64,000 nt of DNA, from positions 1,931,501 through 1,995,500 of the forward strand of contig NZ_CP094975.1 in the NCBI RefSeq assembly GCF_023509015.1. The letters are read 5' to 3'. Below, piece by piece: positions 29,580 to 40,529 of this stretch. A program made the translations under genes and the position numbers. Position 1 is the stretch's first letter. Every line of letters starts with the position of its first letter. The notes beneath the pieces were generated by a model. The model was given only the letters and a program-made list of their open reading frames with translations, was not told the DNA's origin and made no database searches. The DNA is from Pseudomonas abieticivorans (GTDB taxonomy: Bacteria; Pseudomonadota; Gammaproteobacteria; Pseudomonadales; Pseudomonadaceae).

Positions 29580-32224
29580 GACTTCGCCTTCGGTTTACGC
29601 GACCCGGATTTGGACGGGCCCTTACGGTGCTTGGTCGGCGCCTTGCCGGTGTCGCCACGCGGGGCCTCCGACGGCTTACTCGACCGGGCAGGCTTGCCGC
29701 CCGCCTTGGCTTCAGCCAACAGCGCTTGCTTCATCTCACGGCTCTTGCGCACTTCGGCGTTTTTCGCCGCGGCGTCGGAAGAGCGATACGCGTCCTTGGA
29801 CTCCGAAACCTTGCCGGAACTGCGGCGTGCAGCCGGCTTGGCAACGGGTGCTGCTTCGGACTTAACGCTGGCCTTTGCGGCTGCTGCCTTTGGCTTTTCG
29901 GTTTCGTAGCTCTTTGGCTTGCCAGCGGCAGGCGCACCGGCCGGGCGGTTCTTGCGGTTGACCGGCGCCGAGGTGGTCTTTTCCGACATCTCGAAGTCGA
30001 TCTTGCGCTCATCCAGATCCACGCGCATTACGCGCACTTCAACGGTGTCGCCCAGGCGGAAGCTGCGACCGGTGCGCTCGCCCGCCAGACGGTGGTGTAC
30101 AGGGTCGAAGTGATAGTAGTCGCCCGGCAGCGCGGTGACGTGCACCAGGCCTTCGACGAAAATATCGGTCAGCTCGACGAACAGGCCGAAACCGGTCACG
30201 GCGGTGATCACGCCCGGGAAGCTTTCGCCCACGCGGTCTTTCATGAACTCGCACTTGAGCCAGTTGGTCACGTCACGCGTGGCCTCGTCGGCGCGGCGCT
30301 CGCTCATGGAGCACTGCTCGCCGAGTTGCTCCAGGCTGTTCTCGTCGTACGGATAGATCCGCGCCTTCGGAATAGTCATGGCACCGGCGCGCTTGACGTG
30401 CGGGGTGTCCTGCTTGGAGCGGATCACACTGCGGATGGCGCGGTGGGTGAGCAGGTCCGGGTAACGACGGATCGGCGAGGTGAAGTGGGTGTAGGCCTCG
30501 TAGTTCAGGCCGAAGTGGCCCTGGTTGTCCGAGCTATACACCGCCTGGCTCAAGGAGCGCAGCATCACGGTCTGGATCACGTGGAAATCCGGGCGGCCCT
30601 GGATGCTTTCCAGCAGCGCGCGGTAATCCTTGGGCGACGGACCGTCCTTGCCTTTGTGCAGCGACAAGCCGAGCTCGCCGAGGAAGGCACGCAGTTTTTC
30701 CAGACGCTCTGGCGGCGGGCCATCGTGCACGCGATACAGCGCGGGAATCTCATGCTTCATGAGGAACTCGGCGGTGGCCACGTTGGCCGCCAGCATGCAT
30801 TCTTCAATCAGCTTGTGCGCGTCGTTGCGCACGGTCGGCTTGATTTCGGCGATCTTGCGCTCGGAACCGAAGACGATACGGGTTTCCTGGGTTTCGAAAT
30901 CGATGGCGCCACGCACGTGACGGGCACCCAGCAACACCTTGTACAGCGCATACAGCTGCTTGAGGTGCGGCAGCACGTCGCCGAATTCGCCACGCAAGGT
31001 CTTGGCCTCGGTGGAGCGCGAATGCTCGAGCATGGTGCTGACTTTGTTGTAGGTCAGGCGCGCATGGGAGTGGATCACCGCTTCGTAGAATTGGTAATCG
31101 GTCATCTCGCCCGTTTTGGAGATGGTCATCTCGCAGACCATGGCCAAACGATCGACATTCGGGTTCAGCGAGCACAGGCCGTTGGACAACTCCTCGGGCA
31201 GCATCGGAATCACGCGCTCGGGGAAGTACACCGAGTTGCCGCGCACCTGGGCTTCTTCGTCCAGGGCCGAACCGAGCTTCACGTAGCTGGACACGTCGGC
31301 GATGGCCACGTAGAGCTTCCAGCCGCCATTGAACAGGCGCAGCTTGCTCTTGGCTTCGCAGTAGACTGCGTCATCGAAGTCGCGGGCGTCTTCGCCGTCG
31401 ATGGTGACGAACGGCAAGTGGCGCAAGTCAATGCGGTTGGCCTTGTCTTTCTCTTCGACCTGCGGCTTGAGCTTGGCAGCTTCCTTGAGCACCGCTTCGG
31501 GCCACACGTGCGGAATGTCGTAAGTGCGCAACGCGACGTCGATTTCCATGCCCGGCGCCATATAGTTGCCGACCACTTCGACCACATCACCCTGCGGCTG
31601 GAAGCGCGGGGTTGGCCAATGGGTGATCTTCACTTCGACGAACTGGCCAACCTTGGCCCCGGCATTGCGGCCCGGCGTGATCAGCACTTCCTGCTGCACC
31701 TTGGGGTTGTCCGGGGTGACGAAGCCAATGCCGCCTTCTTCGAAATAGCGACCTACGATGGTCTCGTGACCACGGGACACCACTTCGACGATCACGCCTT
31801 CGCGGCGACCGCGACGGTCCAGGCCGGAAACGCGCGCCAGGGCACGGTCACCGTCGAACACCAGGCGCATTTGCGCAGGGCTCATGAACAGGTCATCGCT
31901 GCCGTCGTCCGGGATCAGGAAGCCGAAGCCGTCGCGGTGGCCGCTGATGCGACCCGCGATCAGGTCAAGCTTGTCGACCGGCGCATAGGTGCCACGGCGG
32001 GTGTAGATCAGTTGCGCGTCGCGCTCCATGGCACGCAGGCGGCGGCGCAGGGCCTCCAACTGGTCCTCGGTAGTGAGCCCGAACTCTTCCACAAGCTGCT
32101 CGCGGCTGGCTGGGGAGCCACGCTCGTCAAGGTGCTTGAGGATCAGCTCACGGCTGGGAATAGGGTTTTCATATTTTTCCGCTTCACGAGCGGCCTCGGG
32201 ATCGAGGGTCTGCCAATCGGCCAT
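29576..32224 (-). CDS. rnr: Ribonuclease R
   Basis: 882-residue 3'-5' exoribonuclease that degrades structured RNA. Order: helix-turn-helix (about 20-90), cold-shock domains (about 90-240), RNB catalytic domain (about 255-590, with 'DGEDARDFDDAVYCEA' supplying the Mg-binding aspartates), S1 domain (about 640-725) and a long basic Lys/Ala/Ser-rich tail (about 735-882). The tail is longer than in E. coli, as usual for pseudomonads. Start ATG 32224. Confidence 0.97.
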   Translation of the reverse strand: MADWQTLDPEAAREAEKYENPIPSRELILKHLDERGSPASREQLVEEFGLTTEDQLEALRRRLRAMERDAQLIYTRRGTYAPVDKLDLIAGRISGHRDGFGFLIPDDGSDDLFMSPAQMRLVFDGDRALARVSGLDRRGRREGVIVEVVSRGHETIVGRYFEEGGIGFVTPDNPKVQQEVLITPGRNAGAKVGQFVEVKITHWPTPRFQPQGDVVEVVGNYMAPGMEIDVALRTYDIPHVWPEAVLKEAAKLKPQVEEKDKANRIDLRHLPFVTIDGEDARDFDDAVYCEAKSKLRLFNGGWKLYVAIADVSSYVKLGSALDEEAQVRGNSVYFPERVIPMLPEELSNGLCSLNPNVDRLAMVCEMTISKTGEMTDYQFYEAVIHSHARLTYNKVSTMLEHSRSTEAKTLRGEFGDVLPHLKQLYALYKVLLGARHVRGAIDFETQETRIVFGSERKIAEIKPTVRNDAHKLIEECMLAANVATAEFLMKHEIPALYRVHDGPPPERLEKLRAFLGELGLSLHKGKDGPSPKDYRALLESIQGRPDFHVIQTVMLRSLSQAVYSSDNQGHFGLNYEAYTHFTSPIRRYPDLLTHRAIRSVIRSKQDTPHVKRAGAMTIPKARIYPYDENSLEQLGEQCSMSERRADEATRDVTNWLKCEFMKDRVGESFPGVITAVTGFGLFVELTDIFVEGLVHVTALPGDYYHFDPVHHRLAGERTGRSFRLGDTVEVRVMRVDLDERKIDFEMSEKTTSAPVNRKNRPAGAPAAGKPKSYETEKPKAAAAKASVKSEAAPVAKPAARRSSGKVSESKDAYRSSDAAAKNAEVRKSREMKQALLAEAKAGGKPARSSKPSEAPRGDTGKAPTKHRKGPSKSGSRKPKAKS

Positions 32225-32386
32225 TAGAGAGAATTCACCTTGTCTATATAAGGGTTAGTTTGGCATACGCGTATTGAAACGGGAAATTTCAGGGCGATGC
32301 TTCCCTGCTTTTTCTGCTCATCAGACGTAAAAACCACGCCTTTGAATCACCGCGTCGTAAAAAACAATTATTTTTCACAACAGGGG

Positions 32387-32415
32387 TTTACAGGTGAAAA
32401 CACGCTCCGTATAGT
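32387..32415 (+). promoter_or_regulatory. Promoter of the first tRNA-Leu gene
   Basis: -35 TTTACA (32387-32392) and -10 TATAGT (32410-32415) with 17-bp spacing, followed by a GC-rich GCGCGCC start region resembling a stringent discriminator. Confidence 0.8.
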
Positions 32416-32451
32416 GCGCGCCATCGACGACACAACGGTGTTGAAGATGCT

Positions 32452-32538
32452 GCCCAGATGGTGAAATTGGTAGACACGCCAGCTTCAGGTGCTGGTGACC
32501 TTACGGTCGTGGAAGTTCGAGTCTTCTTCTGGGCACCA
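32452..32538 (+). tRNA. tRNA-Leu (anticodon CAG), copy 1
   Basis: 87 nt with encoded CCA. Acceptor stem GCCCAGA / TCTGGGC with discriminator A, anticodon stem-loop CCAGC-TTCAGGT-GCTGG giving anticodon CAG, a long class II variable arm, and a T arm with GTTCGAGTC. Followed at 32578 by a terminator. Confidence 0.95.
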
Positions 32539-32577
32539 ATTCAAGGCATGAGATTACATCAATCTTGAGCCTCTCAC

Positions 32578-32601
32578 AAAAACCCGCGAAAGCGGGTTTT
32601 T
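32578..32601 (+). terminator. Terminator of tRNA-Leu copy 1
   Basis: AAAAACCCGC-GAAA-GCGGGTTTTT, a perfect stem with a stable GNRA-type loop. Confidence 0.9.
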
Positions 32602-32651
32602 GCGTTTGCAGCCCTTGAAAAACCAGCGATAATAAAATTATCGGCAGGGGC

Positions 32652-32680
32652 TTTACAGATCAAAATGTCGTCCGTATAGT
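32652..32680 (+). promoter_or_regulatory. Promoter of the second tRNA-Leu gene
   Basis: TTTACA (32652-32657) and TATAGT (32675-32680), 17-bp spacing, the same layout as copy 1. Confidence 0.8.
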
Positions 32681-32717
32681 GCGCACCACAACGACGGACA
32701 ACACTGTCGATGTAGCT

Positions 32718-32804
32718 GCCCAGATGGTGAAATTGGTAGACACGCCAGCTTCAGGTGCTGGTGACCTTACGGTCGTGGAAGTTCGAGTCTTCTTCTGGGC
32801 ACCA
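32718..32804 (+). tRNA. tRNA-Leu (anticodon CAG), copy 2
   Basis: Identical in sequence to copy 1 by eye, 266 bp downstream, with its own promoter and terminator. The interval between the copies is diverged apart from promoter and terminator elements. Confidence 0.95.
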
Positions 32805-32842
32805 ATTCAGATTCACAGATCACACGGTCTTTGAATTCTCAC

Positions 32843-32866
32843 AAAAACCCGCGAAAGCGGGTTTTT
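32843..32866 (+). terminator. Terminator of tRNA-Leu copy 2
   Basis: AAAAACCCGC-GAAA-GCGGGTTTTT, identical to the first terminator. Confidence 0.9.
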
Positions 32867-32898
32867 GCGTTTCTGCCCCTCTAAAATCCGCATCCAAG

Positions 32899-32928
32899 TC
32901 TCAATTGAGAACCCCTTTCGTTTATAAT
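32899..32928 (+). promoter_or_regulatory. Candidate promoter/operator of the iron transporter operon
   Basis: Perfect palindrome TCTCAATTGAGA at 32899-32910 lies in the -35 zone of a TATAAT -10 (32923-32928). I do not see a convincing Fur box. The palindrome may bind an unidentified regulator. Confidence 0.4.
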
Positions 32929-32968
32929 TCTTCAACATTTTGAAGTACATGAGCGAGGAAACTCTCCA

Positions 32969-33994
32969 ATGTCGATGCGTAAAACCTTGGCAGCGAACCC
33001 GTTGCTCCGTGGCCTGGCCCTTTCCATCATGGGCCTGGTACTGGCAACCCCACTCGCCCAGGCGGCCGATCCCGTGTCCCTGACCCTGTACAACGGCCAG
33101 CACAAGGAAATCGGCGAAGCCATCGCCAAGGCCTACGAGGCCAAGACCGGTATCCATATCAATGTGCGCAAGGGCAGCAGCAACCAGCTGGCCAGCCAGG
33201 TGATCGAGGAAGGCGACCGCTCCCCTGCCGACGTCATCTATACCGAAGAGTCGCCGCCGCTCAATAACCTCGGCGAGCTGGGCCTGCTGGCCAAGATTGA
33301 CGATGCCACCCTGAACATGCTGCCCGCCGACTACGTGGCCAAGAACAATACCTGGATGGGTGTGACTGCCCGCGTACGCGTGGTGGCCTTCAACCCGAAA
33401 CTGATCGCCGAAAAAGACCTACCCAAGTCGGTGATGGACTTCGCCCAGCCCCAGTGGCAAGGCAAAGTCGGCTTCGTACCCACCAGCGGTGCATTCCAGG
33501 AGCAGGCCGTGGCCATCATCAAGCTGCATGGTCGTGACGCTGCCGAAGAATGGCTGACCGGCCTGCGCGCCTTCGGCAAGACCTACACCAATAACATGGT
33601 TGCCCTGAAGGCCGTGGAAAACGGCGAAGTGGCTGCCGTGCTGGTGAACAACTACTACTGGTTTGCCCTGAAAAAAGAAAAAGGCCAACTGGACTCCCAA
33701 CTGCACTACTTCAAAGGTGGCGACGTCGGCAGCCTGGTCACCATCTCCAGCGCAGCGGCACTCAAGTCCAGCAAGCACCCCAAGGAAGCCCAAGCGCTGC
33801 TGAACTGGATGGCCAGCGAAGAAGGCCAGCGCGTGATCACCAACACCACGGCCGAATACCCGTTGCACAAGGGCATGGAATCGAACCGCGGCCTGAAGCC
33901 GTTCAGCGAGCTGGAGCCACCGAAAGTGACCCCTGCGGACCTGGGCAACGCCGAGGAAGCCCTGGAAATGGAACGTGATGTCGGCCTGAACTGA
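32969..33994 (+). CDS. Iron(III) ABC transporter substrate-binding protein (FbpA/HitA type)
   Basis: 341-residue periplasmic binding protein. The signal peptide (about 1-32, ending AQA-AD) is followed by 'VSLTLYNGQHKEIGEAIAKAYE'. Family features include the NNYYWF motif with paired tyrosines that coordinate Fe3+, and 'NTTAEYPLHKGM'. Likely ferric-ion capture in the periplasm; equals HitA in P. aeruginosa by resemblance. GAGGA precedes ATG 32969. Stop overlaps the permease start as TGATG. No ATPase gene (fbpC) is adjacent. Confidence 0.85.
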   Translation: MSMRKTLAANPLLRGLALSIMGLVLATPLAQAADPVSLTLYNGQHKEIGEAIAKAYEAKTGIHINVRKGSSNQLASQVIEEGDRSPADVIYTEESPPLNNLGELGLLAKIDDATLNMLPADYVAKNNTWMGVTARVRVVAFNPKLIAEKDLPKSVMDFAQPQWQGKVGFVPTSGAFQEQAVAIIKLHGRDAAEEWLTGLRAFGKTYTNNMVALKAVENGEVAAVLVNNYYWFALKKEKGQLDSQLHYFKGGDVGSLVTISSAAALKSSKHPKEAQALLNWMASEEGQRVITNTTAEYPLHKGMESNRGLKPFSELEPPKVTPADLGNAEEALEMERDVGLN

Positions 33995-35562
33995 TGAACA
34001 CCCCACTACCCGTCACCCTGCTGAAGAACAGCTACGTACCCAAGCGCAAACGACCCTCGATCTGGGTGGTATTGCCCGTGCTGTTTTTGGTGGCCCTGAG
34101 CCTGTTGCCGCTGCTGTATGTGGGCATCAAGGCTTGGGACGCCGGCTGGCAACTGGCCTGGCACCTGTTGTGGCGGCCGTACGTGCTGCGCTTGATGATC
34201 AACACGCTGCTATTGATGTGCGGCGTGACGGTTGCCTGCGCGGTGGTCGGGCTGTCGCTGGCCTGGTTGCTGGAGCGCAGCAACCTGGCCGGGCGACGGG
34301 TGTGGGGGGTGATCCTGTGCCTGCCGTTCGCGGTGCCGGCCTTTGTCAGCGGCTTTACCTGGGTTTCCCTGAGCCCGCGCTTCGAAGGCCTGGGCGGGGC
34401 GATCCTGGTGATGACCCTGTCAAAGTACCCGCTGATCTTTCTGCCAGTGGCCGCCACCCTGCGCAACCTCGACAATTCAGTTGAAGAGGCGGCGCGTACC
34501 TTGGGGCAGAATCGCTGGGGGGTGTTCTTTCGCATCACCCTGCCGATGCTCTGGCCATCGATTTTGGGCGGCAGCCTGTTGATCGCCCTGCACATGCTGG
34601 TGGAGTTCGGCGCGCTGTCGATCCTGGGCCTACAGACCTTCACCACGGCGATCTACCAACAGTTCGAACTGGAGTTCAGCAACGCCAACGCGGCGATGCT
34701 CTCGGCGGTCTTGCTATTTATGTGCTTATTGCTGCTGTGGCTGGAGTTGCGCGTGCGCGGCACCAGCCGCCATGTGCGGATTGGCCAGGGCGTGGCACGT
34801 CGCGCACCGGTGGTGCGCCTTGGGGCGCTGGGCCCGCTTGGCCAGTTCTACTGCCTGGCGCTGGCGGTGCTAGGCAGCGGCATACCCCTGGCCATGCTGG
34901 GCTATTGGCTGGTCAAGGGTAGCTCCGCCGCCTTTCCGGTCGCCGCCATCAGCCAGGCCTTGCTGTCTTCGCTGTCACTGGCACTCGGTGGCGCCGCGCT
35001 GTGCCTGGCACTGGCATTGCCAGTGGGCCTTTTGGTGGTTCGCTACAAGGGCCGGCTGGCCATTTGGGCCGAGCGCCTGCCGTACCTGCTGCACGCCCTG
35101 CCCGGCCTGGTGATCGCCCTGACCCTGGTGTTTTTCGCCCTGCACTACGTGCCAGTCATGTACCAGACCACCGGGTTGTTATTGCTGGCCTACGCGCTGC
35201 TGTTTCTGCCACTGGCCCAAGCACCCGTGCGCACGGCATTGAACAAGGCCTCGCCGCAGCTTGAAGAGGCCGCTCGCACGCTGGGTGCGTCGTCGTTCGG
35301 CGCGTTTTGCCGGGTGACCCTGCCGATCATCTTCCCGGCGCTGGCGGCAGCGTTTGCCTTGGTGTTCCTGGATGCCATGAAGGAGTTGACCGCCACCCTG
35401 CTGCTCAGCCCGACCGGGATGAGCACCTTGGCGACCGAGGTGTGGGCCCACACGGCAAACATGGAGTTCGCGGCGGCGGCGCCTTATGCAGCGTTGCTGA
35501 TTCTAATATCGGGGTTGCCGGTTTATTTGCTGACTACGCGGATGTATTTGAATCGGGGGTGA
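33994..35562 (+). CDS. Iron(III) ABC transporter permease (FbpB/HitB type)
   Basis: 522-residue permease made of two fused permease domains, each with an EAA loop ('EEAARTLGQNRWGVFFRITLPM' near 167 and 'EEAARTLGASSFGAFCRVTLPI' near 427), about twelve hydrophobic helices in all. Forms the whole transmembrane channel for ferric iron. Translationally coupled to the binding-protein gene. The ATPase must be supplied from elsewhere, as I recall for hitAB in P. aeruginosa. Confidence 0.88.
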   Translation: MNTPLPVTLLKNSYVPKRKRPSIWVVLPVLFLVALSLLPLLYVGIKAWDAGWQLAWHLLWRPYVLRLMINTLLLMCGVTVACAVVGLSLAWLLERSNLAGRRVWGVILCLPFAVPAFVSGFTWVSLSPRFEGLGGAILVMTLSKYPLIFLPVAATLRNLDNSVEEAARTLGQNRWGVFFRITLPMLWPSILGGSLLIALHMLVEFGALSILGLQTFTTAIYQQFELEFSNANAAMLSAVLLFMCLLLLWLELRVRGTSRHVRIGQGVARRAPVVRLGALGPLGQFYCLALAVLGSGIPLAMLGYWLVKGSSAAFPVAAISQALLSSLSLALGGAALCLALALPVGLLVVRYKGRLAIWAERLPYLLHALPGLVIALTLVFFALHYVPVMYQTTGLLLLAYALLFLPLAQAPVRTALNKASPQLEEAARTLGASSFGAFCRVTLPIIFPALAAAFALVFLDAMKELTATLLLSPTGMSTLATEVWAHTANMEFAAAAPYAALLILISGLPVYLLTTRMYLNRG

Positions 35563-35567
35563 CCTTT

Positions 35568-35630
35568 TTGCGGATAAATCCGCTCCTACAGGCATACCCA
35601 TCACCCCGTAGGAGCGGATTCATCCGCGAA
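35568..35630. repeat. REPIN
   Basis: TTGCGGATAAATCCGCTCC (35568 onward) and GTAGGAGCGGATTCATCCGC (35608 onward) in inverted orientation. It lies between the convergent 3' ends of the permease and chemoreceptor genes. Confidence 0.9.
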
Positions 35631-35644
35631 GGCCGCACCGCCAT

Positions 35645-37606
35645 TCACGCCCGGAACTGCCCCAAGCTAGCCTTCAATTGCGCCGCCAGGCCATCCAGCA
35701 CCTGCCCGCTGGCCGTCGTCGCGGATACCACTTTCGCCGCTTTCTCCGCCTGGGCATGGATGTTCTCCACCCGCCCCTTCACCGCCTGCGCACCGCTGGC
35801 CTGGTGCTCGGCAGCACGGGTCGCCAGGCCAATGGCGCTGTGCACCTGCTCCACGGACGCCTGTACCGTTTGCTGCAACTTGGCGCTGTCACGCAACACC
35901 AATAAACCCTCGCTGGCCTGGCGCCCCGCCTGGCTGATGGCTGCAACCGCCTCCTTGGCACCTGCCTGCAGCGCGCCGATGTGCGCCTGAATGTCGCCGG
36001 TCGAACTCTGCGTTTTACTCGCCAGGGCGCGCACCTCATCCGCCACCACGGCAAAGCCACGCCCGGTCTCACCCGCCCTGGCAGCTTCGATTGCCGCGTT
36101 CAACGCCAACAGGTTGGTCTGCTCGGCAATACCATGGATCACCGTCAGCACCACTTCGATCTGCTGGCTCTGCTCGGCCAACCGCTCGATCACCTTGGAG
36201 CCGGTCTGCACCTGCCCGGCCAGCGCCTCGATCAAGCCCCCGACCTGGGCCGAGGCCTTGGTGTTGGCATCAGTGGCCTGACGGATCTCAGCCACTTGCT
36301 GCAATGCCGACTGCATGGCGTGGCTTTCGGCCTGCGCCTCGTCAGCCATGGTCGACAAGGCCTGCAGGCTGGCCGCAACCTCGTCGCGCTGCAACTCTGC
36401 CGCGGCGCTGGCGCCGGCATTGCGCTGGGTCATGGCGCCTATTTCAACGCCCGTGCGCTGGGCCACCTCCCCCGCTTCACGCACGATGGGCTGCAACTTA
36501 TCCACAAAGCGGTTCACGGCAGACGCCATGTCGCCGATCTCGTCGTTGCTATTGAGCTGGATGCGCTTGGTGAGGTCGCCTTCGCCCGCTGCCAGATCGT
36601 CCAGCGCACGGATCAGCAACAACAATTTACTGACCACGCGCCGGCCCAGCACCACGGCCAGCATCAGCAACACCCCTAGGCCAACGATCGCCAAGCCCAC
36701 ACCGATGCGCCAGCGCAGGGTATCAGCGGCTTGCTGCACGCTGCGCGAGGTGTTCGCCTGCATGGCGGACGCGCTGGTTTGCGCCGCCTGCAGACGCGAC
36801 TTCAAGGCCTTTGAACTGTCTGCCGAAGCGCCCATCAGGCTGTCGCCCACCAACTGGTCGCCACTGGCGATCAGCGCGGCGAAACGCTTGTCCAACGCGG
36901 CCAGCTCGGCCTCGACACCCGCCGTGGAAACGCCCATCAGCACTTTGCCGATCTCCGCGCCGTTAGGGCTGATGGGGGCTTCGACGTAGTACACCGACGG
37001 ATCGTTCTTGGCCGCGCTCAATACCTTGTCCAAGGGCCGCTCACCCTCGCCCTTGGCCAAAAGCGCCTGGTTGATGGGGTTTTCGCGGTTCAAGTAGCGG
37101 GTCAGGTGTTGGCCCTGAGCATCGTCGTAGATCACGAACAGCACGTTGGGGTTACGCTGCGCCTGCCGGGCGAACTCGGACAGTGTCGGCACGTCGTTGT
37201 CCCACATGGCCCGCGGTGCCACCGAGGCCAGCAGATTGGCCATGTCGTTGGCCGAGTCCTTCAGGTCCTGCTCCAGGGTCTTGCGCAACTGCGCCTGCTC
37301 TTCTTCCAGGCGCGAAGACAAACCGGCAGTCAATCGCTGACGGGTACTGGCCGAAAGGGTGTCCAGGCCTGAGGTGACCTCGTGGCTGGCCTGATCCAGC
37401 TCATTGCCCAGTTTTTGACTGTCGGCACTCAAGCTGATGCCCAGGTCGGTCTCCAGGGCGGCGACAGTGCTCCGAGTCAGAGCGACGGCGACCAGCACCT
37501 GCACCAAAAGGGCAATGCCGAGGGCGATGAACACGGGGCGCAACAAACGGCTGCGCAAAAGCGAAAGTACGGCCGACACTGGGAATCCCCTGTTTTTTGA
37601 CGCCAT
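35645..37606 (-). CDS. Methyl-accepting chemotaxis protein
   Basis: 653-residue chemoreceptor. TM1 at about 22-42, a periplasmic sensor region (about 43-300, Cache-like: '[17 protein letters not shown]' and '[15 protein letters not shown]'), TM2 at about 300-325, HAMP (about 326-380), then the signalling domain with hairpin tip '[19 protein letters not shown]' (about 505). The ligand is unknown. Stand-alone gene, convergent with the iron permease; the start has no strong ribosome-binding site. Confidence 0.92.
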   Translation of the reverse strand: MASKNRGFPVSAVLSLLRSRLLRPVFIALGIALLVQVLVAVALTRSTVAALETDLGISLSADSQKLGNELDQASHEVTSGLDTLSASTRQRLTAGLSSRLEEEQAQLRKTLEQDLKDSANDMANLLASVAPRAMWDNDVPTLSEFARQAQRNPNVLFVIYDDAQGQHLTRYLNRENPINQALLAKGEGERPLDKVLSAAKNDPSVYYVEAPISPNGAEIGKVLMGVSTAGVEAELAALDKRFAALIASGDQLVGDSLMGASADSSKALKSRLQAAQTSASAMQANTSRSVQQAADTLRWRIGVGLAIVGLGVLLMLAVVLGRRVVSKLLLLIRALDDLAAGEGDLTKRIQLNSNDEIGDMASAVNRFVDKLQPIVREAGEVAQRTGVEIGAMTQRNAGASAAAELQRDEVAASLQALSTMADEAQAESHAMQSALQQVAEIRQATDANTKASAQVGGLIEALAGQVQTGSKVIERLAEQSQQIEVVLTVIHGIAEQTNLLALNAAIEAARAGETGRGFAVVADEVRALASKTQSSTGDIQAHIGALQAGAKEAVAAISQAGRQASEGLLVLRDSAKLQQTVQASVEQVHSAIGLATRAAEHQASGAQAVKGRVENIHAQAEKAAKVVSATTASGQVLDGLAAQLKASLGQFRA

Positions 37607-37672
37607 TATAGTGATGGCACTTCACAAGAGATAATCACAGCAAACCGCATGCCGTACAGCAGGCAGAAACGA

Positions 37673-37701
37673 CAAAGGGCCCCATGAGGGCCCTTTGCTG
37701 T
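37673..37701 (-). terminator. Terminator of purA
   Basis: AAAGGGCCC / GGGGCCCTTT stem (37675-37697), just past the purA stop, followed on the minus strand by TTTGTCGTTT. Confidence 0.7.
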
Positions 37702-37718
37702 ATTACATCAACGGCTTA

Positions 37719-39065
<1,347 letters not shown>

Positions 39066-40253
39066 TCAAGAAGCCAGCGGCAGTACCTGCCACAGCCCGT
39101 TCTGCTGAATCAATTGGCGGTCGCAATCGGCCTCTTGGGCCGCGCTCAACGCCTGGCCAGGCAGGGCCTGAACCACGCGCTGGCCTTCACGACGCAACTG
39201 GCAGACCTGCTGCCAGAGTGCCGCGTCGGTGCTGTCCGGCATCCAGATGCCACCGCTCGGCAGTTCCACTTCGGCCCGACCCAGGGTAACCAGGGTCTTG
39301 AGGTCCGTGGAAAACCCCGTGGCCGGGCGCGCACGACCGAAGTCGGCGCCGATGTCGTCGTAGCGACCGCCCTGGGCGATCGACTGGCCGACACCCGGCA
39401 CGAACACGGCGAACACCACACCGGTGTGGTAGTGGTAGCCGCGCAACTCGCCCAGGTCGAAATACAACGGCAGCTCAGGGAAGCGCGCCGCCAGGCGATC
39501 GGCGATCGCCTGCAGGTCGTCCAGCGCTGCAATCACTGGCGCCGGGGCGTTGGCCAGGCGCACGCGCGCCTCGGCGAACACTTCGGCGCCACCGCACAGT
39601 TCGACCAATGAACGCAGCATGCCAGCGAGGTCCGCAGGCAGCCCTTCGGTCAGGGTGATCACTTCATCGATCGCCTTGCGTTGCAGGGCGTCGAACAACT
39701 GTTGCTCCACGTCGCCCGACAAACCGGCAGCGCGGGCCAGGCCGCGGTAGATACCCACGTGGCCCAGGTCCATGTGTACATCCGGCACATCGGCCAATTG
39801 AAGCATAGCCAGCATCAGGCTGATCACTTCAACATCGCTGCTCGGGCTTGCATCGCCGTACAACTCGGCGCCCAGCTGGATCGGGCTGCGCGAGGACGAC
39901 AAGGCCCGTGGCTGCGCATGCAGCACGCTGCCGGCGTAGCACAGGCGGCTCGGCCCTTCGCGACGCAAGGTGTGCGCATCGATGCGCGCGACCTGCGGGG
40001 TGATGTCTGCACGAAAGCCCATCTGCCGGCCCGATTGCGGGTCGATGACCTTGAAGGTGCGCAAATCCAGATCCTGGCCCGCGCCGGTCAGCAGCGACTC
40101 CAGGTATTCGATATGCGGGGTGACGACGAACTCATAGCCCCAGCTCTGGAACAGATCCAACACCTGACGACGCGCCACTTCGATGCGCGCAGCCTCAGGT
40201 GGCAGTACTTCTTCGATGCCATCTGGCAGCAGCCAGCGGTCTACCGTTGCCAT
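39066..40253 (-). CDS. hisZ: ATP phosphoribosyltransferase regulatory subunit HisZ
   Basis: 395-residue paralogue of histidyl-tRNA synthetase, without the anticodon-binding domain. It has no aminoacylation role but is needed to regulate and activate short-form HisG in the first step of histidine synthesis. HisS-like motifs remain: '[14 protein letters not shown]', '[13 protein letters not shown]', '[21 protein letters not shown]'. Start ATG 40253 ([12 protein letters not shown]); the frame extends to 40406 with no conservation. Sits 54 bp before purA. Confidence 0.95.
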   Translation of the reverse strand: MATVDRWLLPDGIEEVLPPEAARIEVARRQVLDLFQSWGYEFVVTPHIEYLESLLTGAGQDLDLRTFKVIDPQSGRQMGFRADITPQVARIDAHTLRREGPSRLCYAGSVLHAQPRALSSSRSPIQLGAELYGDASPSSDVEVISLMLAMLQLADVPDVHMDLGHVGIYRGLARAAGLSGDVEQQLFDALQRKAIDEVITLTEGLPADLAGMLRSLVELCGGAEVFAEARVRLANAPAPVIAALDDLQAIADRLAARFPELPLYFDLGELRGYHYHTGVVFAVFVPGVGQSIAQGGRYDDIGADFGRARPATGFSTDLKTLVTLGRAEVELPSGGIWMPDSTDAALWQQVCQLRREGQRVVQALPGQALSAAQEADCDRQLIQQNGLWQVLPLAS

Positions 40254-40434
40254 TACGCCTTTCCCCTGTGATCCGGGCGGCAGGCCCTGCGGCCAGCCTT
40301 GAGTGAAGCAGATAGCGGCGGGCACCGTGGCGGTCATGTTGTGACCACCCTGCCCTCTGATGCCGATATCCTCGAAAACGCTTTTGAAACACTTCGCAAA
40401 AGACAACCTTGACTCGGCTATCTATCTTGCAGAC

Positions 40435-40522
40435 GCAAAAAAGCCGGGAATTTCCCGGCTGCCGCATCATAACACGTTTTACAAAATGATCACCCCGCCG
40501 GGCGTTTTAGCCGCCCGGCGGG
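40435..40522 (-). terminator. Double hairpin terminator of hflC
   Basis: First hairpin CCCGCCGGGCG / CGCCCGGCGGG at 40494-40522. The second, AGCCGGGAA / TTCCCGGCT (40442-40460), is followed on the minus strand by TTTTTTGCG. Together they separate the hfl operon from hisZ-purA. Confidence 0.85.
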
Positions 40523-40529
40523 TGAGTCA

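Noticed and set aside
29627..32227. 866-codon open frame antisense to rnr
   Set aside because: Shadow of the rnr coding frame; no start signal and no recognisable domain.
32899..32928. Fur box before the iron transporter genes
   Set aside because: The palindrome is TCTCAATTGAGA and the region lacks the GATAAT-type repeats of a Fur site.
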